Counted from the first letter of the stretch, positions 15,832 through 24,647 are shown. The stretch: DNA of 64,000 bases from Streptomyces sp. SCL15-4 (GCF_033366695.1 NZ_JAOBTQ010000001.1:1178001-1242000), one strand, 5' to 3'. Notes: generated from the letters alone by a model not told the origin. Numbers and translations: made by a program.

Positions 15832-18800
15832 TCACCCGGCCGCGTAGACGTCCTCCACATAGCGGCCTTCCGCCACCAGGGAGCCGAGCCAGCGTTCGGC
15901 CGCCGCCGGGTCGGCGCCGGGGGTGTGCGCGCGGTACAGGGCGCGGAAGGCGTCGCGTACGCCGGGTGCCATGCGAGCACCGTCGCCGCACACGTACACC
16001 CGGGCGCCGGCGGTCAGCAGCCGCCACACCTCGGCGGCCTCGGCGGCGATGCGGTGCTGGACGAAGGCGGCGCCGTTCTCGGGGGCGGCGCTGAAGGCCG
16101 GGCGCAGCGAGAGGGCGCCGGCCCGTTCGGCGGCCCGCAGCTCGTCGGCGTGCAGAAAGTCGGCGCCGGGCGCGTCGCAGCCGAAGTACAGCAGCGCGGG
16201 CGGGAGCTGCGCGCCCGCGCGGAGCGCGGCGAGGCGGTCCGCGACGGCGCCCCGGAACGGCGCGAGACCGGTTCCGGCGGCGACCATCACCACCGGTGCC
16301 GAGCCGTCGATCCTAAACGCCTCGCGGCAGGGCTGGACGCGGGCGTACACGGTGTCGCCGGGCCGCAGGGCGGCGAGGTGGCCGGAGCCGGTGCCCCGGT
16401 AGCGGCCCTTGCCGGAGCGTGCCGGGGCGTCCAGCACGGACACCATGAGGTCGGCGTGGCGGGCGTCGGCCGCGGGCGCGGAGGAGATGGAGTAGTGGCG
16501 CGGGCGCAGCGGGGTCAGCAGGTCGAGCAGCAGCGGCCAGTCGAGGGCGCCGCGCAGCGCGGGGTGGTCCTCGGCCAGCTCGACCAGGGTGCGCGGGTCG
16601 TCGCCGGTGAGGGCGGCGAGGGCGGCGCGCTCGGGCGGGCAGGGGTTGGCCTCGGCGAGCAGGGCCCGCTGCCGGTCCGTCGGCCGCTCCTGCAACTCCA
16701 CGTGACGGGTGAGCAGTTCGCGTACCGTCAGCGGCCGGTCGACAGCCAGGCCGTCGCGGCGCGGGCGGCCGGCCCGGATGTCCAGGACGGCGTCGGCGTC
16801 GAGGCCGAACGCGGTGACCGCCCGGTCCACCAGTTCCGGGGCGTTGGCCGGCAGCACGGTCAGGTGGTCGGCGGTGCGGTAGGTGACACCCTCGGGCAGC
16901 GCGACGCGCAGGAACCGCTTGACGCGGGGGTGGCCGGGCGCGGTGAGGTCGCGGGCCTCGGTGACCGTCATGGGGACCAGGCCGTGCCGTTCGGCGAGGG
17001 CGTCCAGCGGGCCGCCGGTCAGGGTGCGCACCGTGTAGGCGTGGGCGGGCTCCTCCGCGGTGTCGGGCCCGGCGTCCGGGTCGCCGTACTGCGTGAGCAG
17101 CGCGGTGCGCAGGCGGTCCGTGAACTGCCGTACCGTGCCGGTGAGATCGCCGGACGCGTCGGCGGCGGCGCGCTCGGTGAGCCGGGTGGCGCCGAGTTCG
17201 GCGAGGCGGGCGTCGATGCGGGTCGGGACCTGCTGGTAGGTGGCGGCCCAGTTGCGGTCGCCGACGCCGAGGACGGCGAAGGTCACGCCGGTCAGGTCGG
17301 GCGTGCCGGCGAGCCAGGCGGTGAAGGCGGTGGCGTCGTCGGTGGGGCGGCCGTTGTAGGAGGCGGCGGTGACGATCACGGGCCGGTCGGTGGGCAGGCC
17401 GTCCGCGTAGGCGTCCAGCGCGGCGATCTCGGTGGCGCAGCCGACGGCGGCGGCCTCGTCGGCGAGCCGGGCGGTGAAGTCGCGGCAGGTGCCGTAGTTG
17501 CTGCCGTGCAGGAACAGGACGCGGGTGCCGGGACGGACCCGGGCCGGGAGGGCGTCCGGGGCCGGGGTGCCCTGGGCCGGCGCGGGAGCGGTGCCGGGCA
17601 GCGGGGCGTGCGCGCGGTCGGCGGCGGTGCGCGGGGTGAGCGTGAGGGTGAAGCCCTCGGGCTTGAGGGTGAGGGTCTCCTTCACGGTGAGGCGGTAGCC
17701 GGTGTGGTCGTGCAGGCGGTAGCGGTGGACCAGCAGGGCGAGCAGCATGGTCGCCTCGTGCAGCGCGAACTGCCGCCCGATGCAGGCGCGTTCGCCGGTG
17801 CCGAACGGCTTGAAGGCGTGCACCGGGCGGGCCGCCTCGGCACCCGGGGTGAACCGCTCGGGGTCGAACAGCTCGGGGTTGTCGCCCCATACGGGCTGGC
17901 GGTGCAGCATCGGCGCGAGGACGGTGACGGCCTGGCCGGCGCGCAGCGGGATCCGGCCGCCGAGCAGGGTGTCCTCGCGGGCGTGCCGGCTGAACGCGGC
18001 GGCCGTCGGCCACAGCCGCAGCGCCTCGTTGAGCACCTGCCGGGTGTAGGTGAGCCGGCCGATGTCGTCGTAGGTCGGCTCGGGGTCGGGGGTGTCGCCC
18101 CACAGGGCGTCGGCCTCGCGCTGGACGAGCCGGAGCACGGCGGGGTGCTTGGCGAGGTAGTACAGGGCGAAGGACATCGCGCCGGAGGTGGTCTCGTGGC
18201 CGGCGATCAGGAAGGTGATGACCTGGTTGCGGATGTTGGCCGGGTCCAGGGTGGTGCCGTCGGCGGGGTGCGGGGCGGAGAGCATCAGCCCGAGCAGGTC
18301 CTCGGCGCCGCTCTGGTCGGTGCCGGTGCGGGCGGCGATGACGTCGTCCACGACCCGGGCGAGGTGGTCGGCGTCCGCGCGGAAGGCGGCGTCGGCGGCG
18401 GAGTGGTCGCTGCCCGGGGTGCGGGCGAGGCGCGTCATGCTCCACTCCAGGCAGCGGACCATCGACTCCACGAACGGGTGCGGCTCGGCGCGTTCGAAGG
18501 AGCCGAAGTCGTAGTCGAAGCCGGCCAGTCCGATGGTGTCGAGTGTCATGCGGGTCATGTCGTCGGGCACGTCGACGGGCCGGCCGGCCCGGGCCGCCCG
18601 GTCCCAGGAGTCGATGAGCCGCCGGGCCACCTTCAGCATCACCGGGTGGTAGGTGCGCATGGAGCCGAGCGCGAAGGCGGGCATCAGGATGTCGTGCGCC
18701 TTGGCCCAGTTGGGCTCGTCGTTGTACGCGGTGAACAGGCCGTCGGCGGCGAACTCGCGCACGTTCTCCAGGGCGGGTCCGACGTGCTTGGCGAACCGCT

Positions 18801-19011
18801 CCTCGTCGGCCAGGTCGGCGACCAGGTCCGCGTCGGCGACGAACAGCGCCTGCCGGCCGTGCAGCCGGCGCACCAGCACCGGGCCGTGCTCCCGCATCAG
18901 CCCCATCACCTGCTGGAGGGGGGTCCGGCCGGGGCCGGTGGCGGAGATGTCGACGACGGGTACGCCGGGCAGGGCTGCGGCGGGCTCGGGGTGCGGTGCG
19001 GTGGGGGGCAT
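15832..19011 (-). CDS. self-sufficient cytochrome P450 : NADPH-P450 reductase fusion (CYP102 type)
   Basis: Protein of 1059 residues, similar in length and layout to P450 BM3 (1048). The heme domain (about 1-465) has GLFTAYNDEPNW around the substrate-phenylalanine position, the I-helix AGHETT at 270-275, ExxR at 329-332 (NEALRLW) and the heme loop FKPFGTGERACIGRQFA with the cysteine at 410. A Pro/Ala linker (465-490) leads to an FMN flavodoxin domain (VLFLHGSNYGTCRDF) and then FAD and NADPH domains (RHYSISSAPAAD, AAGTGLAPFRG, YVCGDG). The enzyme should hydroxylate medium or long fatty acids using NADPH without partner proteins. The ATG at 19011 begins just after the promoter region. A PAS-LuxR regulator is divergent, and a 16-bp palindrome lies between them. 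Confidence 0.93.
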   Translation of the reverse strand: MPPTAPHPEPAAALPGVPVVDISATGPGRTPLQQVMGLMREHGPVLVRRLHGRQALFVADADLVADLADEERFAKHVGPALENVREFAADGLFTAYNDEPNWAKAHDILMPAFALGSMRTYHPVMLKVARRLIDSWDRAARAGRPVDVPDDMTRMTLDTIGLAGFDYDFGSFERAEPHPFVESMVRCLEWSMTRLARTPGSDHSAADAAFRADADHLARVVDDVIAARTGTDQSGAEDLLGLMLSAPHPADGTTLDPANIRNQVITFLIAGHETTSGAMSFALYYLAKHPAVLRLVQREADALWGDTPDPEPTYDDIGRLTYTRQVLNEALRLWPTAAAFSRHAREDTLLGGRIPLRAGQAVTVLAPMLHRQPVWGDNPELFDPERFTPGAEAARPVHAFKPFGTGERACIGRQFALHEATMLLALLVHRYRLHDHTGYRLTVKETLTLKPEGFTLTLTPRTAADRAHAPLPGTAPAPAQGTPAPDALPARVRPGTRVLFLHGSNYGTCRDFTARLADEAAAVGCATEIAALDAYADGLPTDRPVIVTAASYNGRPTDDATAFTAWLAGTPDLTGVTFAVLGVGDRNWAATYQQVPTRIDARLAELGATRLTERAAADASGDLTGTVRQFTDRLRTALLTQYGDPDAGPDTAEEPAHAYTVRTLTGGPLDALAERHGLVPMTVTEARDLTAPGHPRVKRFLRVALPEGVTYRTADHLTVLPANAPELVDRAVTAFGLDADAVLDIRAGRPRRDGLAVDRPLTVRELLTRHVELQERPTDRQRALLAEANPCPPERAALAALTGDDPRTLVELAEDHPALRGALDWPLLLDLLTPLRPRHYSISSAPAADARHADLMVSVLDAPARSGKGRYRGTGSGHLAALRPGDTVYARVQPCREAFRIDGSAPVVMVAAGTGLAPFRGAVADRLAALRAGAQLPPALLYFGCDAPGADFLHADELRAAERAGALSLRPAFSAAPENGAAFVQHRIAAEAAEVWRLLTAGARVYVCGDGARMAPGVRDAFRALYRAHTPGADPAAAERWLGSLVAEGRYVEDVYAAG

Positions 19012-19091
19012 GACGCGACAACTGCCTTTCGCGGTAGCGGACTCCTGCGCTCCAGAGTGCTCGACGCGCGGCCCGGAGCCGCGCCACGGCA

Positions 19092-19107
19092 CTACACGAT
19101 CGTGTAG
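19092..19107. promoter_or_regulatory. perfect 16-bp palindrome upstream of the P450 fusion
   Basis: CTACACGATCGTGTAG is a perfect palindrome 81 bases before the P450 start, in the gap shared with the divergent PAS-LuxR gene. Bacillus P450 BM3 is also controlled through a perfect palindrome bound by a TetR-type repressor. Which regulator binds here is unknown. Confidence 0.65.
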
Positions 19108-19299
19108 CGGAAAGTCGGCCTCGGCACTTGCGCGTCCGCGCGCGGTCCGGCCGCCGCCGGGCGCCGGGCGGAGCCCGGCGCGCGCGGGCCACGGCTGGTC
19201 GTCACACACCGCGAAGGCCACGCCAGCCGAGGCCCGGAGTTGCCGCTGACCTGCCTCTTCCTCTTTGATGGGCGGGCGGCCGGCGGACCGGGAGGTGCG

Positions 19300-19947
19300 A
19301 TGGAGGCGGGACGGGCCGACGCGGTGACGTGGCGCAACCGCGCGCTGCTGGTGTTCGACCGCGTGTCGGTACCGGTGGCGGTGTGCGATGTGTACGGCCG
19401 GGTGGTGCTGGCGAACCCGGCGATGGCCACGGAGTGCGGTACGACCCCGGGCCGGCTGCGCGGCCGGCAGGTGCTGGAGCTGTTCCGGCCGCAGCAGGCC
19501 GGCCAGGTGGAGCGGATCGCCGAGGCGCTGCGGCTGCGGCACCGCTCCCGCTACCAGGTGTCGGTGTGCTGGCGGGCGCCGGGCGGGCCGGAGCGGTACG
19601 GGGAGCTGACCGCGGATCCGGTGAGCGACAGCGCGGCGGAGACACCGGCGCTGCTGGTGATGCTGCGCGTGCTGGGCGAGCGCACCGGGCCCGGTGCGGA
19701 GCCGGTGCCCACCAGCGAGGTGGAGCGGCGGGTGCTGGCGCTGCTGGCCGGTGGTGCGACCACCGCCCGTGCCGCCCGTGAGCTGGGTCTCAGCAGGGAC
19801 GGCGTCACCTATCACCTGCGGCGGCTGTCGGCGCGCTGGGGCGCCGCCAATCGGACCGAACTGGTCGCCCGCGCCTACGCCTTGGGCGTGCTGCTGCCCG
19901 GGGTGTGGCCTCCGCGGGCGCGGCCCGACGAGACCGAGCAGCCCTAA
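19300..19947 (+). CDS. PAS-LuxR transcriptional regulator (PimM-like)
   Basis: Regulator of 215 residues with an N-terminal PAS domain (about 20-120; FDRVSVPVAVCDVYGRVVLANPAM) and a C-terminal LuxR-type helix-turn-helix (about 145-200; RRVLALLAGGATTARAARELGLS, VTYHLRRLSARWG) ending LPGVWPPR. This layout and ending match the PAS-LuxR activators of polyene clusters such as PimM. The ATG at 19300 has GGAGG about ten bases upstream; an in-frame ATG at 19240 lacks a site. It is divergent from the P450-reductase fusion and could control it, possibly sensing a ligand or redox state through the PAS domain. No polyketide genes lie in this window. Confidence 0.82.
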   Translation: MEAGRADAVTWRNRALLVFDRVSVPVAVCDVYGRVVLANPAMATECGTTPGRLRGRQVLELFRPQQAGQVERIAEALRLRHRSRYQVSVCWRAPGGPERYGELTADPVSDSAAETPALLVMLRVLGERTGPGAEPVPTSEVERRVLALLAGGATTARAARELGLSRDGVTYHLRRLSARWGAANRTELVARAYALGVLLPGVWPPRARPDETEQP

Positions 19948-19957
19948 CCGAAAACCA

Positions 19958-20011
19958 TTGGCCTGCTTCCGCGAGGCTACATACGATAGCCATATTCCTA
20001 GGAACCCTAGG
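19958..20011 (+). promoter_or_regulatory. promoter and CCTAGG inverted repeat of the FBP gene
   Basis: TTGGCC at 19958-19963 and TACGAT at 19982-19987 (18-base spacing) form a plausible promoter. Two CCTAGG boxes at 19997-20002 and 20006-20011, three bases apart, lie just past the predicted start of transcription. The right-hand strand reads like a shortened version of the PAS-LuxR consensus (CTVGGGA..TCCCBAG), and a PAS-LuxR gene ends just upstream; that link is speculative. Confidence 0.45.
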
Positions 20012-20046
20012 CAGGCCGTCGTCACATCCGGAAGGACCCTCCCCCG

Positions 20047-20541
20047 ATGAAACCGCTCACCGAGCAGGACATCCGCAGCTGCTTCGTCAACTGCTCCAAG
20101 GGCGAGGCCAAGCGCCTGGCCGTGCCGCGCGATCTCGACGCACGACCGTGGGACGCCCTGGACTTCCTCGGCTGGCGCGATCCAGGCGCACCGGACCGTA
20201 GCTATCTGGTCACCGTACGCGATGGCCGGCTCGTCGGCGTGGCCCTGCGGTACCCGGCCGCGCAGCGCGGCTTCCTGCACCGCAGCCTGTGTTCGGTGTG
20301 CCTGACCACGCACTCGGGCGGCGGGGTGTCGCTGATGACGGCGCGGAAGACGGGCGCGGCCGGCCGGGAGGGGAACTCCGTCGGGCTGTACATGTGCACC
20401 GACCTGGCGTGTTCGCTGTACCTGCGGGGCAGGAAGGCGCCGGAATCCGGTGTGCGGTTCGAGGAGAGCCTGACCGTGGAAGAGCGGATAGACCGGGCCC
20501 GGGGCAACCTCTCCGCCTTCCTCGACAAGCTGTACGCCTGA
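20047..20541 (+). CDS. FBP domain protein, FusB-like EF-G-binding
   Basis: Protein of 164 residues in the FBP family, whose staphylococcal members FusB and FusC bind elongation factor G and free it from fusidic-acid-stalled ribosomes. The N-terminal half is helical (LTEQDIRSCFVNCSKGEAK). The C-terminal half carries a four-cysteine zinc finger: C82 and C85 (LCSVC), C117 and C122 (CTDLAC). The typical tail ESLTVEERIDRARGNLSAFL follows. Actinobacterial members are common and not always tied to drug resistance; a general role in translation recovery is likely. The ATG at 20047 is preceded by a purine-rich site. The gene stands between the PAS-LuxR gene and the FUSC gene, all rightward. Confidence 0.82.
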   Translation: MKPLTEQDIRSCFVNCSKGEAKRLAVPRDLDARPWDALDFLGWRDPGAPDRSYLVTVRDGRLVGVALRYPAAQRGFLHRSLCSVCLTTHSGGGVSLMTARKTGAAGREGNSVGLYMCTDLACSLYLRGRKAPESGVRFEESLTVEERIDRARGNLSAFLDKLYA

Positions 20542-20633
20542 GGGCCGTCCGGCCCCGGCGCGGCGGTCATGGCCGGAAACAGTCCGCGAACGGCCACGTT
20601 CGACCTGCCCGAGTAACGGGAACAGGCCAAAGG

Positions 20634-21896
20634 ATGATCAACGTACGGAAGTGGACCTCGGGATGGACCTCGGGGCTGCGGCAGGTGCTGAGGCGTCGCC
20701 GGGAACCGGTGGTCGTCCAGACGCTGCGGTCGGCCGCGGCGGCATCGGTCGCCTACGTCATCGCGCTCCGGCTGAGTCCGGAGCCGGCCCCGCTGACCGC
20801 GCCGCTGACCGCGCTGCTGGTCGTCCAGGTGACGTTCTACGCCACGCTGACCAACGGCATCCGCCGGGTGAACGCGGTGGTCGCCGGCGTGCTGGTCGCC
20901 ATCGCCTTCAGTGTGCTGGTGGGGCTGACCTGGTGGAGTCTGGCGCTGCTCATCGTCGCCTCGCTGGCCGTGGGACGCGTGGTGCGGGTGGACGAGTACG
21001 TGGCCGAGGTGGCGATCAGCGCCATGCTGGTGCTCGGTGCCACGGTCGGCTACACCGCGTGGGCGCGGATCGTGGAGACGCTGATCGGCGCGGCCGTCGG
21101 CACCGCCTGCAATCTGCTGCTGCCGCCGCCGGTGTGGGTGGACGAGGCCGGCCGGTCCATCGCGGGCCTGGCCCGGCGGGTGCGCCAGCTGATGCTGCGG
21201 ATGGGCGAGGAGGCCGCGGGCCGCGTCCCGTGGCAGCAGGCGGCCGAGCGGCTGCACGAGGCGCGCCGGCTGGACCACGACATCACCGGGGTGGACTCGG
21301 CGCTGCGGCAGGCGGAGGACAGTCTGCGGCTCAATCCGCGGGTCAAGGAGGGGCTGCTGCACCGGGTGGTGCTGCGCACCGGCCTGGACACGCTGGAGAT
21401 CTGCACGGTGGTGCTGCGGGTGCTGGCCCGCTCGTTCACGGACCTGGCGAAGGCCCGTGGCTCGAAGGACCTGTTCCCGCCCCGGGTGGGAGCGACCGTG
21501 GAACAGCTGCTGTCGGAGATCGCCGACGCGGTGGTCAGCTTCGCGGTGCTGGTGACCACGCATCTGAGCGAGGACGCCGAGTCGGCGGAGGCCCGGCTGA
21601 CGGCCGAGCTGCACACGGCGGCCGGCACCCGCGACCGGCTCGCGGAACTGCTCCGGGAGGAGATCGCCGAGGACTGGACCGACTGGCAGCTGCTGGGCGC
21701 CGTGCTGACCGAGACGACCAGGATCATCGACGAGCTGAACACCGAGCACCGCACCCGGCGCCTGCTGGAGGAGCTGGACCGGGTCTCCCGCGAGCACCGG
21801 GCCAAGCTGCCCCGGCCGGCCCGGCTGCGCGACTGGCTCGGCGTCCAGGAGGAGCTGTGGCGCAACCGCGCGGGCCTCGGCAGCCGGTCCCGCTGA
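20634..21896 (+). CDS. FUSC / aromatic acid exporter family membrane protein
   Basis: Membrane protein of 420 residues. Five or six hydrophobic helices occupy residues about 25-155 (AAAASVAYVIALRL, TALLVVQVTFYATL, VVAGVLVAIAFSVLVGLTWW, ALLIVASLAVGR, ISAMLVLGATVGYTAW, LIGAAVGTACNLLLPPP). A long cytoplasmic helical domain follows, rich in Glu, Arg and Leu. This fits the FUSC/DUF939-like group that includes aromatic acid exporters; the substrate is unknown. The ATG at 20634 follows AAAGG closely. It is 92 bases after the FBP gene and may form a transcript with it. Confidence 0.8.
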   Translation: MINVRKWTSGWTSGLRQVLRRRREPVVVQTLRSAAAASVAYVIALRLSPEPAPLTAPLTALLVVQVTFYATLTNGIRRVNAVVAGVLVAIAFSVLVGLTWWSLALLIVASLAVGRVVRVDEYVAEVAISAMLVLGATVGYTAWARIVETLIGAAVGTACNLLLPPPVWVDEAGRSIAGLARRVRQLMLRMGEEAAGRVPWQQAAERLHEARRLDHDITGVDSALRQAEDSLRLNPRVKEGLLHRVVLRTGLDTLEICTVVLRVLARSFTDLAKARGSKDLFPPRVGATVEQLLSEIADAVVSFAVLVTTHLSEDAESAEARLTAELHTAAGTRDRLAELLREEIAEDWTDWQLLGAVLTETTRIIDELNTEHRTRRLLEELDRVSREHRAKLPRPARLRDWLGVQEELWRNRAGLGSRSR

Positions 21897-21996
21897 GCCG
21901 CGCCGGGACCGCACCCGCCGGCACGCTTGCCCCTGCCGCCGGGTGCGGGTCAAGGTGGCTGTCGTGAGCGGGCCGACCGACGACCTGAGGTGGGGC

Positions 21997-23211
21997 ATGG
22001 AGACGGAGTCACGGACACCCCCGCGGAGCCGGGAGCGCGGCGGCGGCTGGACCAGGCGCCGGTTCGTCGGGGCGGTGGCCGGCACGGCCGCGGTCCCCGC
22101 GTGCACCGCCCGGACCGCTCCGCGGGCCGACGCTCCGGCCACCCGGGACACACCGGACTCCGCCGCGCCGTCGCGTGGGCCGTCCGGGCCGCGCCCGCTG
22201 TACATGGGCACGTACACGTCCGCCGAGGGCGGCGGCACCGGCATCGGCATCGCGTCCTACGATCCCCGGTCGGGCCGGATCACCGGGGCCGGCACGGTCA
22301 CCGGGGTGCCCGACCCGTCGTATCTCGCCGTCCATCCGGACGGCCGCACGCTGTACGCGGTGGCCGAGCGCCAGGAGGGCGGGGTGACGGCCGTACGCCT
22401 CGCGGACCGGCGGGTCCTCGGCACCCGGAGCACCGGCGGCGCGGGCCCGTGTCATCTGTCGGTGCATCCCGGCGGGCGCTGGCTGCTGAGCGCCGACTAC
22501 GGCTCGGGCAGCGTCTGTGTGCATCCGATCGACGCCTCGGGCGCCCTCGGCGAGCGCACCGACCGGGTCGTCCACACCTCTCCGGCGCCCGGGCCCGGCC
22601 AACAGGGCCCGCACGCGCACCAGTTCACGACCAGCCCCGACGGACGGCACGTCCTCGCCGTGGACCTGGGCACCGACACCGTCTACACCTACCGCCTCGA
22701 CCCGGTGCGCGGCACGCTGACCGAGACCGCCCGGGCGCAGACCCGGCCCGGCGCGGGGCCGCGCCATCTGACCTTCCATCCGGGCGGCCGGTACGCCTAT
22801 CTGGCCAACGAGGTGGACGACACGGTGGCCGTCTGCGCCTACGACCCGCGCTCCGGCCGGCTGCGCGTGGGCGCGCCGCAGCCGACGGGCTCCGGCGGCG
22901 GCACCAACTATCCGGCGCAGATCCTGGTGACAGCCGACGGCCGGTTCGCGTTCCTCGCCAACCGGGGCCACAACAGCATCGCCCGGTACGCCGTGGAGTC
23001 CGCCGGGGCCCGGCTGCGGCTGCTCGGCACGGTGCCGGTGGGCGGGGACTTCCCGCGGCAGATCGCGTTCTCCCCGGACGGCCGGCTGCTGTTCGCGGCG
23101 AACCAGCGTTCCGGCACGGTCACCGTCTTCCACGTGGACACCGACGGCGGACTCCGCCCGGCCGGCGAGCCGTTCGCCTCACCCGTCGCCGTCTGCGCGC
23201 TGCCGCTGTAG
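21997..23211 (+). CDS. exported lactonase family beta-propeller protein
   Basis: Protein of 404 residues with a Tat signal (TRRRFVGAVAGTAAV, residues about 20-35) and a low-complexity linker, then seven repeated propeller blades (YLAVHPDGRTLYAV, HLSVHPGGRWLLSADYGSGSV, HLTFHPGGRYAYLANEVDDTV, QIAFSPDGRLLFAANQRSGTV). It belongs to the 6-phosphogluconolactonase/lactonase (Pgl, YbhE-like) family, although export makes a role on an extracellular lactone more likely than in the pentose phosphate path. Twin arginines and an alanine-rich stretch with a cysteine (VPACTA) suggest possible lipoprotein processing. The ATG at 21997 places the Tat motif at the usual distance. Its end overlaps the convergent DUF2470 gene by 33 bases. 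Confidence 0.85.
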   Translation: METESRTPPRSRERGGGWTRRRFVGAVAGTAAVPACTARTAPRADAPATRDTPDSAAPSRGPSGPRPLYMGTYTSAEGGGTGIGIASYDPRSGRITGAGTVTGVPDPSYLAVHPDGRTLYAVAERQEGGVTAVRLADRRVLGTRSTGGAGPCHLSVHPGGRWLLSADYGSGSVCVHPIDASGALGERTDRVVHTSPAPGPGQQGPHAHQFTTSPDGRHVLAVDLGTDTVYTYRLDPVRGTLTETARAQTRPGAGPRHLTFHPGGRYAYLANEVDDTVAVCAYDPRSGRLRVGAPQPTGSGGGTNYPAQILVTADGRFAFLANRGHNSIARYAVESAGARLRLLGTVPVGGDFPRQIAFSPDGRLLFAANQRSGTVTVFHVDTDGGLRPAGEPFASPVAVCALPL

Positions 23212-23904
23212 CGCCCGGGGGCAGGACGCGGCGGCGGCCTGCGCCAGCAGGGCGTGCATCCGCTCGGTGAGCTGGGGGACGTCGTCGGCGGGCGCGTGGA
23301 AGGGCAGCCGTACGTCGCCGTGGGCGCGGGTGCGCTCGATGCGCAGGGTCAGTCCGTGCCGGTCGACGGCGAGCGGCGCCACCCGGGTCGCGGCGTGCAG
23401 GCTTTCCGGCCGCACCAGGCGGGTGAGCCGCTCGACGGCGTCCGGGTGGGCGTCGGCGAGATGGGTGAGCAGCCGGGACTCGGCTCCGGCGAGGGGGTCG
23501 GGCCGGGCGGCGGCGAACTCGTCGAGGTCGGCCACCACGGGTCCGGACGCCTCCCGGAGCACCACCCGGGTCGGGCGGAAGAGCAGGTCGCCGTCGGACG
23601 GGGCGAGCCACCCGGAGAGCCAGAGCCGGGCGCGGATGCGGTGGCGCACCGGTACGGGGGCCACGTCGGCGAACTCCAGCAGGGCGGAGGGCTCCTGGCG
23701 CGGGGCGCACAGGGCCGCGGCGAGCAGGCCGCTGTCGTCGGGCACCGTCAGCCGCACCCGGCCGTCCTCGGTCACGGTGTGCGCGCCGGCGTACTCCTCG
23801 CGCACGCCGTCCGCGGTCACCGCGCACGACCACGCGACGGACAGCACCGAGCGTGCCCGTTCCGCCGCGCCGGGGGCGGCCGTCCAGTCCTGCGTGTCAC
23901 CCAT
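23179..23904 (-). CDS. DUF2470 domain protein, iron-box controlled
   Basis: Protein of 241 residues. The C-terminal 90 residues form a DUF2470 domain (SRLLTHLADAHPDAVERLTRL, VAPLAVDRHGLTLRIER, RLPFHAPADDVPQLTERMHALL), found as the tail of HugZ-type heme-handling proteins and alone in many actinobacteria. The N-terminal part has a split-barrel-like pattern (AGAHTVTEDGRVRLTVPDDS, PVRHRIRARLWLSGWL). A role in heme or iron handling is supported by a near-consensus iron box 13 bases upstream of the ATG. The exact reaction is unknown. It converges on, and overlaps, the lactonase gene. Confidence 0.8.
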   Translation of the reverse strand: MGDTQDWTAAPGAAERARSVLSVAWSCAVTADGVREEYAGAHTVTEDGRVRLTVPDDSGLLAAALCAPRQEPSALLEFADVAPVPVRHRIRARLWLSGWLAPSDGDLLFRPTRVVLREASGPVVADLDEFAAARPDPLAGAESRLLTHLADAHPDAVERLTRLVRPESLHAATRVAPLAVDRHGLTLRIERTRAHGDVRLPFHAPADDVPQLTERMHALLAQAAAASCPRALQRQRADGDG

Positions 23905-23916
23905 CCCGAGATCTCC

Positions 23917-23935
23917 TTAGGTAAGCCTTGCCTAA
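23917..23935. promoter_or_regulatory. iron box (DmdR1/IdeR type)
   Basis: TTAGGTAAGCCTTGCCTAA is a 19-bp imperfect palindrome that closely follows the Streptomyces iron-box pattern TTAGGTTAGGCTCACCTAA. It lies directly upstream of the DUF2470 gene, so that gene should be repressed by DmdR1 when iron is plentiful. Confidence 0.85.
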
Positions 23936-23995
23936 CCTATCGGAGTTCGGAGCGCGCGCCAACCGCGCCGCACCGGCGGACGGAATCGTTCGGGG

Positions 23996-24604
23996 TTACG
24001 CGAGGACGCCCAGCAGCGCGCGGGCGCACAGGTCGCGCACCTGCGCGCGGCTCAACTCGCCTTCGCCGCGCAGCCATTCCAGACACACGGCCGTGGTGAA
24101 GGCGAGCCAGCCGCGCACCGCCAGGTGGACCCCGGGAGCGGCCTCGACGACCGGCCCGAACTCCGGGTCGGCGGCGAACGCGGCCAGGATCTGCCGCTCC
24201 TGCGCGGCCAGCGCCCGCCGGTAGACACGGCGCACGGCCTGGTCGCCGGCCGCGTCGGCGCGGTGGAAGGCGCGGAAGCCGTGGGCGTGGGCCTCGACAT
24301 AGCCGAGGTAGGCGTCGAGACCGGCGGCCAGCTGCTCGCGCACCGGCACCCCGGGCACGGCCGCCGTCATCCGCAGCATCCGCTCGCTCTCGCGCTCCAC
24401 GACCGCGGCGAAGAAGTCCCGTTTGGTGGGGAAGTAGTGATACAGCAGCCCCCGCGAAACCCCCGCGATCTCGGCGACCCGCTCGACCCACACATCGTCG
24501 TAGGCGCTCTCCGAGAACAGCTTCGCACCGACCGACAGCAACTGTTCCCGGCGTTCCTCGGTACTGAGCCGGCGCCGGGCGCGCTCCTCCTCGTTCGCGG
24601 GCAT
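23996..24604 (-). CDS. TetR family regulator
   Basis: Repressor-type protein of 202 residues. The N-terminal helix-turn-helix is clear (STEERREQLLSVGAKLFSESAY, VERVAEIAGVSRGLLYHYFPTKRDFFAAVVERE). The ligand-binding half is helical and unremarkable. It is divergent from the heme-only P450, with 117 bases between the starts, so it most likely controls that gene and itself. Only weak inverted repeats (TTG...CAA types) are visible in the shared region, so the operator is not assigned. Confidence 0.88.
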   Translation of the reverse strand: MPANEEERARRRLSTEERREQLLSVGAKLFSESAYDDVWVERVAEIAGVSRGLLYHYFPTKRDFFAAVVERESERMLRMTAAVPGVPVREQLAAGLDAYLGYVEAHAHGFRAFHRADAAGDQAVRRVYRRALAAQERQILAAFAADPEFGPVVEAAPGVHLAVRGWLAFTTAVCLEWLRGEGELSRAQVRDLCARALLGVLA

Positions 24605-24617
24605 GGCGTCACTTTAC

Positions 24618-24647
24618 TTGACGCCGGTTCGACAACGGCCCGACACT
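24618..24647 (+). promoter_or_regulatory. possible promoter of the heme-only P450
   Basis: TTGACG at 24618-24623 with GACACT at 24642-24647 (18-base spacing) is a weak match to a housekeeping promoter pointing at the P450 gene. The -35 lies only 14 bases from the TetR start codon, so bound repressor could block both directions. Confidence 0.35.

Noticed and set aside
15925..19107. A 1060-codon open frame on the plus strand over the P450 fusion
   Set aside because: It is Gly/Val/Gln-rich low-complexity sequence without domains, while the minus strand holds a full P450-reductase with every motif.
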